In this document: positions 60,632-64,000 of the stretch, piece after piece
Numbering within the stretch: position 1 is the stretch's first letter
Layout of the letters: each line of letters opens with the position of its first letter
Source: Chromohalobacter sp. 11-W
GTDB taxonomy: Bacteria; Pseudomonadota; Gammaproteobacteria; Pseudomonadales; Halomonadaceae
Assembly: GCF_029889905.1 (NCBI RefSeq)
Contig: NZ_JARANZ010000007.1
Coordinates: 186,001-250,000 of the forward strand
Direction of reading: 5' to 3'
DNA length: 64,000 nt
The notes under the pieces: model-generated
The model's input: the letters and a program-made list of their open reading frames with translations, nothing else
The model's database searches: none
Told to the model about the DNA's origin: nothing
Made by a program: the position numbers and the translations under genes

Positions 60632-60658
60632 AAAAAAAGCGCCGACAGGTGTCGGCGC
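60632..60658 (-). terminator. Terminator after asmA
   Basis: GCGCCGACA / TGTCGGCGC nearly perfect stem, followed on the minus strand by a run of seven T; lies between the asmA stop and mutY start, so mutY-yggX probably have their own promoter. Confidence 0.8.
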
Positions 60659-60680
60659 AGGGACTGGCTTTGGGCTTTGC

Positions 60681-63050
60681 TCACTTGAATAGACCACGCA
60701 ACTTGTCTCCAAGTTCCTTGGCGGAGCCTTCTCCCAATGTTTCGTCGATCTTGCGCGCGGTATCGCTGTCGAGCTCGTCTTCCAGCGCTTCGTCGAGCTT
60801 ATCCCCGGCTTCGCGCTTGGCCTTGTCCTTGGCCAGCTCTCCCAGCGTGTCCTGAAAGGCCTCGCGATCGAAGCTACACCATTCACCCGGCTCTCCGCCC
60901 AGTTGCCCTTCACAACGCACTGGCAGGCTTACTTGCTGCAGCCGCGAGGTCACTCGACAGGCATTCTTATCGGCGGTATCGATGAAGCGCGCCTTGAGAT
61001 CGTAATCGAAACGCTCGGTAGGAATGTTGAACGAGCCCGCGCCGGTCATCTCGATGCCCGGAATACGCACCTCGAGATCGTCGTTGCGCGCCACGCCATC
61101 GGTGATATCAAGGCTCGCCGACAGCGTGTCGAAGGGCGTGTCGTCGCTCCATTCGCGATCCGACTGGTTGCCGTCCAATATGGCAGCCGCGGTACATAGC
61201 TGACGCGAGACATTGACGTCGAGCATCGCGCCATCGTCGATGCGTAGCGAGGCCGTGCCGTTGAGATGGCGCTTGAGCGATTCGAGCTGATTGGTCTGCG
61301 AGGTGACATCGCTTTCCAGGTTGAGCCGGCCGCGCAAGGGCGATTCCGCGTCGTTGATATCTTTATACAGCGGCGCGATCTGCACCCCGGAGAGCGACTG
61401 AGTCATGGCCAGGCGCAGCGGCGATTGACGGAGATCCAAGCTACCCTGGGCGTCGAACGTGCCCTCGTAGAGTTTGGCCGACAGGGACTCCAGACGCTGA
61501 CGCCCGTCGCCACCCGTCACGCGCAGCGCTACGTCCTGCAGCGTCATGCCCTTGAGGATCACGGTATTCACGGCAAGCTTGCCATCCAGCGTCAAATTGG
61601 ACAGCCACTCGGCGGGTAGCAAACCGGCACCCTCGGCGGCGGCATAGGCCGACGAGACGCCCAGCATTTCGACGACGCTCGCCGTGTCTTCGTCCTTGCC
61701 CTTGTCCGCTTCCTTACCACTCTTTTCGGCGGGCGGCAGGTAGGCGTCCAGATCGAGACGTTCGCCCTGAAGGTCGAAGCTCAACCACTGGCCATCGAAA
61801 CCGGCGCCCAGTTCCCCGGTCAGCGTTTCACCATCGAGCAACAGGCTGAGATTCGAGAAGTTGATGCGCTGGAGATCGCCATGCACGGGGCTGGTCATGG
61901 CCAGTTCGCTCAGCGCCTTGCTATCGCCGGTCTCGGGCAGGGCGTCGAACCGCTTGAGCCAGTCTCGCAGTGGCAGCGGCGCCAGCTTGAGCTGGCCAGT
62001 GTACTGCGGCTCCCCGAGCAGTTCGGTAAAGCTCAGTGTCCCCGTCAGATCCAGGTCGTCATCGCCGCTCAAGGCGATATCACGCAACTGAGCGGTTTGA
62101 GCATCGAGATCGGCTTCGCCATCGAAGCCCAGGCTCAATCCGAGCGGCTTGCTCTTCACTGCGGGATGGTGGAAACGGGTGTCGAGCTTGGCGTCCTCGA
62201 GGCGGTAGTGCTGCTCCTGCGTCTCTGCCAGCAGGTGACCGACTTGCAGATTGATGCCCTGCGCCTGATCGGAAAGCGCCGGCCACTGCGTGCTGGTTTC
62301 CAGAGTCACGTTGTTGAGTTCATAGCGGCCGTCGCGCAGGCCCAGGCGTACACGGCTCTTGAACTTCACCTGGCTGGACAGCTCAGGCGCTTGGCTGTCG
62401 AGATCGAATGACATCTGCAGTGGAAAGGCGGCGTCGGGATTGACGTTGCTGCCCTCCATGCTGAGTTTGGAGAGCGTTAGATCCAGATCGCGCTGGGCGT
62501 CCTGGTAATGCACTCGACTGTCGCGCACCTGGACACTCGCGATATCCAGCGCCACGGGTAGGCTGTCGGGATTCTGATTCAGCCCCGGCCCTGCCGATGC
62601 CGGCGCCAAGGCCTCCTCGGCCTGGTCACCGCCGCGCTCCATGCGATCGAGCAAGACTTCCCAATTGCCGCGACCTTCGGCGTCGCGCTCGAGATTGAGC
62701 CGCATGCCATCCAGCGTCAGCCCTTCCACGGCCACCTCGCCGGAGAGCAGCGGCGCGAACGCCACGCTGACCTCGGCGCGGTCGAACGCCGCAAAGGCAT
62801 CGGCGTCATGAGATTGCTCGGGCAGCCAGGCCTCGGCCTGCTCGACACTGAAGCCCAGACGTGGATAGAAGGACCAGGACAAAGGGCCGTCCAAGTTAAG
62901 TTCCAGCCCACTTTGATCGCGCACCGCCTCGACAAGCCGGGGCTTGAGGTCGTTGGGATCGAAGAACGTGGTGATGTAGACCACGGCGCCGACCACGATC
63001 AAGGCCAACACCCCGACCACCGCCAGCAATGCTCTCAGCAGCGCTCTCAT
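60681..63050 (-). CDS. asmA: AsmA family protein
   Basis: 789-residue inner-membrane-anchored periplasmic protein: one N-terminal TM (LLAVVGVLALIVVGAVVYIT), the AsmA chorein-like start (FFDPNDLKPRLVEAVRDQSG), long beta-rich repeats, and a C-terminal AsmA-2 section (LTLDGKLAVNTVILKGMTLQ and following). AsmA-like proteins are linked to lipid transport between membranes and to outer membrane assembly. Its start overlaps the acetyltransferase stop by 4 nt. The same asmA-mutY-yggX order occurs in Pseudomonas. Confidence 0.92.
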   Translation of the reverse strand: MRALLRALLAVVGVLALIVVGAVVYITTFFDPNDLKPRLVEAVRDQSGLELNLDGPLSWSFYPRLGFSVEQAEAWLPEQSHDADAFAAFDRAEVSVAFAPLLSGEVAVEGLTLDGMRLNLERDAEGRGNWEVLLDRMERGGDQAEEALAPASAGPGLNQNPDSLPVALDIASVQVRDSRVHYQDAQRDLDLTLSKLSMEGSNVNPDAAFPLQMSFDLDSQAPELSSQVKFKSRVRLGLRDGRYELNNVTLETSTQWPALSDQAQGINLQVGHLLAETQEQHYRLEDAKLDTRFHHPAVKSKPLGLSLGFDGEADLDAQTAQLRDIALSGDDDLDLTGTLSFTELLGEPQYTGQLKLAPLPLRDWLKRFDALPETGDSKALSELAMTSPVHGDLQRINFSNLSLLLDGETLTGELGAGFDGQWLSFDLQGERLDLDAYLPPAEKSGKEADKGKDEDTASVVEMLGVSSAYAAAEGAGLLPAEWLSNLTLDGKLAVNTVILKGMTLQDVALRVTGGDGRQRLESLSAKLYEGTFDAQGSLDLRQSPLRLAMTQSLSGVQIAPLYKDINDAESPLRGRLNLESDVTSQTNQLESLKRHLNGTASLRIDDGAMLDVNVSRQLCTAAAILDGNQSDREWSDDTPFDTLSASLDITDGVARNDDLEVRIPGIEMTGAGSFNIPTERFDYDLKARFIDTADKNACRVTSRLQQVSLPVRCEGQLGGEPGEWCSFDREAFQDTLGELAKDKAKREAGDKLDEALEDELDSDTARKIDETLGEGSAKELGDKLRGLFK

Positions 63051-63502
63051 TGGCGCCCTCCCTGTGACGCTAATGGATGAAATTCATAGTACGTTCCGTC
63101 GGCGGCGGGATGATAGCCAAGCCGGGTCAACAACAGTTGATCCCCCATCATCAGCACTGAAGTGGGAACGCGCGGCGTACAGCCTTCGCCTTGCGCGCGT
63201 TCGGCAATCAGCATCAATAACCGTGAGCCGACTCCGCGGTGCCGGGTTTCGGCACGTACGCAGAAATGTGACAACCACCATACGCGAGTTTCGCGACGCA
63301 CGGCGACCGCTCCTAGTCGGCGCGCGTTGAATAACGCGCAGCAGAACACGCCGCCCTGGGTGAAGTGATCGTCGATGAAGCGCTCGACGGGCGCGGGAAG
63401 ACGCTCGGCGGGGGCATCGCGGTAGATGCGCGCGAGATCCTGCGCCACTTGGGCATCCTTTTCCCATTCGGCGCGATCGATTTCCTGCAAGGTCACCGGC
63501 AT
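63047..63502 (-). CDS. GNAT acetyltransferase, PanZ/PanM-like
   Basis: 151-residue GNAT-fold protein; the acetyl-CoA loop is VRAETRHRGVGSRLL, a good R/Q-x-x-G-x-G match. GRGVF-like N-terminal features and its place upstream of asmA near hisB resemble pseudomonad proteins annotated as PanZ-type acetyl-CoA sensors, which promote PanD maturation. The sequence evidence for PanZ as against another GNAT is limited. It diverges from hisB. Confidence 0.7.
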   Translation of the reverse strand: MPVTLQEIDRAEWEKDAQVAQDLARIYRDAPAERLPAPVERFIDDHFTQGGVFCCALFNARRLGAVAVRRETRVWWLSHFCVRAETRHRGVGSRLLMLIAERAQGEGCTPRVPTSVLMMGDQLLLTRLGYHPAADGTYYEFHPLASQGGRQ

Positions 63503-63619
63503 GCTTGCTCTCCCTGGACGATCTCCCTGGCCCTGTCACGGACCCTCGAGCATTGGTGGAGGGACGCGGGAATCGTCCCTGAACTCCCGGCATTGTAGCG
63601 GATGGCCGGGGCGATTCTC

Positions 63620-63625
63620 TATAAT
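63620..63625 (+). promoter_or_regulatory. -10 box upstream of hisB
   Basis: Perfect TATAAT 84 bp before the hisB ATG; no good -35 hexamer at 16-18 bp, so only the -10 is called. Confidence 0.4.
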
Positions 63626-63708
63626 GAGCGTTCCATGGCGCCGCGAGCCTTGCGCATCCACGCCTTCATCGCGCGCCCCGTTCACGTCCGAAGTGCTGGA
63701 GACCCCCT

Positions 63709-64000
63709 ATGGCCGAGCGCGTCGCCACCGTGTCCCGCGACACCCACGAGACCCAGATTCAGGTCCGTATCAACCTCGACGGCGAGGGCCATTTCCAATC
63801 CGAAACTGGCGTCGCATTTCTCGATCACATGCTCGATCAGGTGGCGCGCCACGGCCTGATCGACCTGGAGATCAATGCTCAGGGCGATTTGCACATCGAC
63901 GATCACCATACCGTCGAGGATATCGGCATCACCCTAGGGCAGGCCTTCGCCCAAGCCATCGGCGACAAGCGCGGCATTCGGCGTTACGGCCATGCCTACG
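63709..64000 (+). CDS. hisB: Imidazoleglycerol-phosphate dehydratase (partial, C-terminus off window)
   Basis: Sixth step of histidine synthesis. From the ATG at 63709 the frame runs to the window edge (97 residues). [20 protein letters not shown], the substrate/metal segment [13 protein letters not shown] and [15 protein letters not shown] with its metal-binding His pair are diagnostic. This is the monofunctional form; the C-terminal half lies outside. Confidence 0.95.
   Translation, partial: MAERVATVSRDTHETQIQVRINLDGEGHFQSETGVAFLDHMLDQVARHGLIDLEINAQGDLHIDDHHTVEDIGITLGQAFAQAIGDKRGIRRYGHAY

Overview
The window looks like chromosomal DNA of a halophilic gammaproteobacterium of the Halomonadaceae, most likely Chromohalobacter or a close Halomonas relative. 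This is inferred from high G+C, gene orders shared with Pseudomonas and Halomonas (rpsB-tsf-pyrH-frr-uppS-cdsA-dxr-rseP-bamA-skp-lpxD-fabZ-lpxA-lpxB; polA-DUF2782-thrB; hisB-asmA-mutY-yggX), a monomeric isocitrate dehydrogenase, and many betaine/arginine functions. No prophage, insertion sequence or CRISPR array was recognised.

Layout. 1-13840 (minus strand): translation, isoprenoid, phospholipid and outer-membrane biogenesis genes, ending in lpxB, which runs off the left edge. 14196-23045 (plus): map, glnD, the succinylase branch of lysine synthesis (dapC, yffB-like, dapD, dapE), an unknown gene and a cation diffusion facilitator. 23118-26658: a membrane-anchored cold-shock-domain protein, slyX and an EmrAB-type efflux pair. 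26854-30865: an Fe(III) ABC transporter with an unusual arrangement (permease and ATPase convergent and overlapping, binding protein divergent behind a Fur-like site). 30920-37632: polA, a DUF2782 protein, thrB, a small membrane protein and speA.

37665-48361 is the main accessory region. An AraC/GlxA-type regulator (with a FAH-family enzyme behind it) diverges from a tightly coupled set: a TmpA-like 2-oxoglutarate oxygenase, a TmpB-like HD-domain diiron oxygenase, an AruI-type ThDP decarboxylase, an orphan betaine-type binding protein and the arginine:pyruvate transaminase AruH. A terminator and a short leader ORF separate this from a polar amino acid ABC transporter. It combines the logic of trimethylaminoethylphosphonate cleavage (TmpAB) with the arginine transaminase route (AruHI), and is the best candidate for a little-described system. 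48490-54002 holds XdhC- and MocA-like factors facing a PaoABC-type periplasmic molybdenum aldehyde oxidoreductase.

54282-64000: tRNA-Thr(CGT), a structured region with a plus-strand terminator, a 66-aa membrane protein, icd, an intergenic region with one strong CsrB/RsmZ-like sRNA candidate and a second divergent structured RNA candidate, a flavin reductase-like gene, a Phe-Gln-Thr tRNA cluster, yggX, mutY, asmA, a PanZ-like acetyltransferase and the start of hisB.
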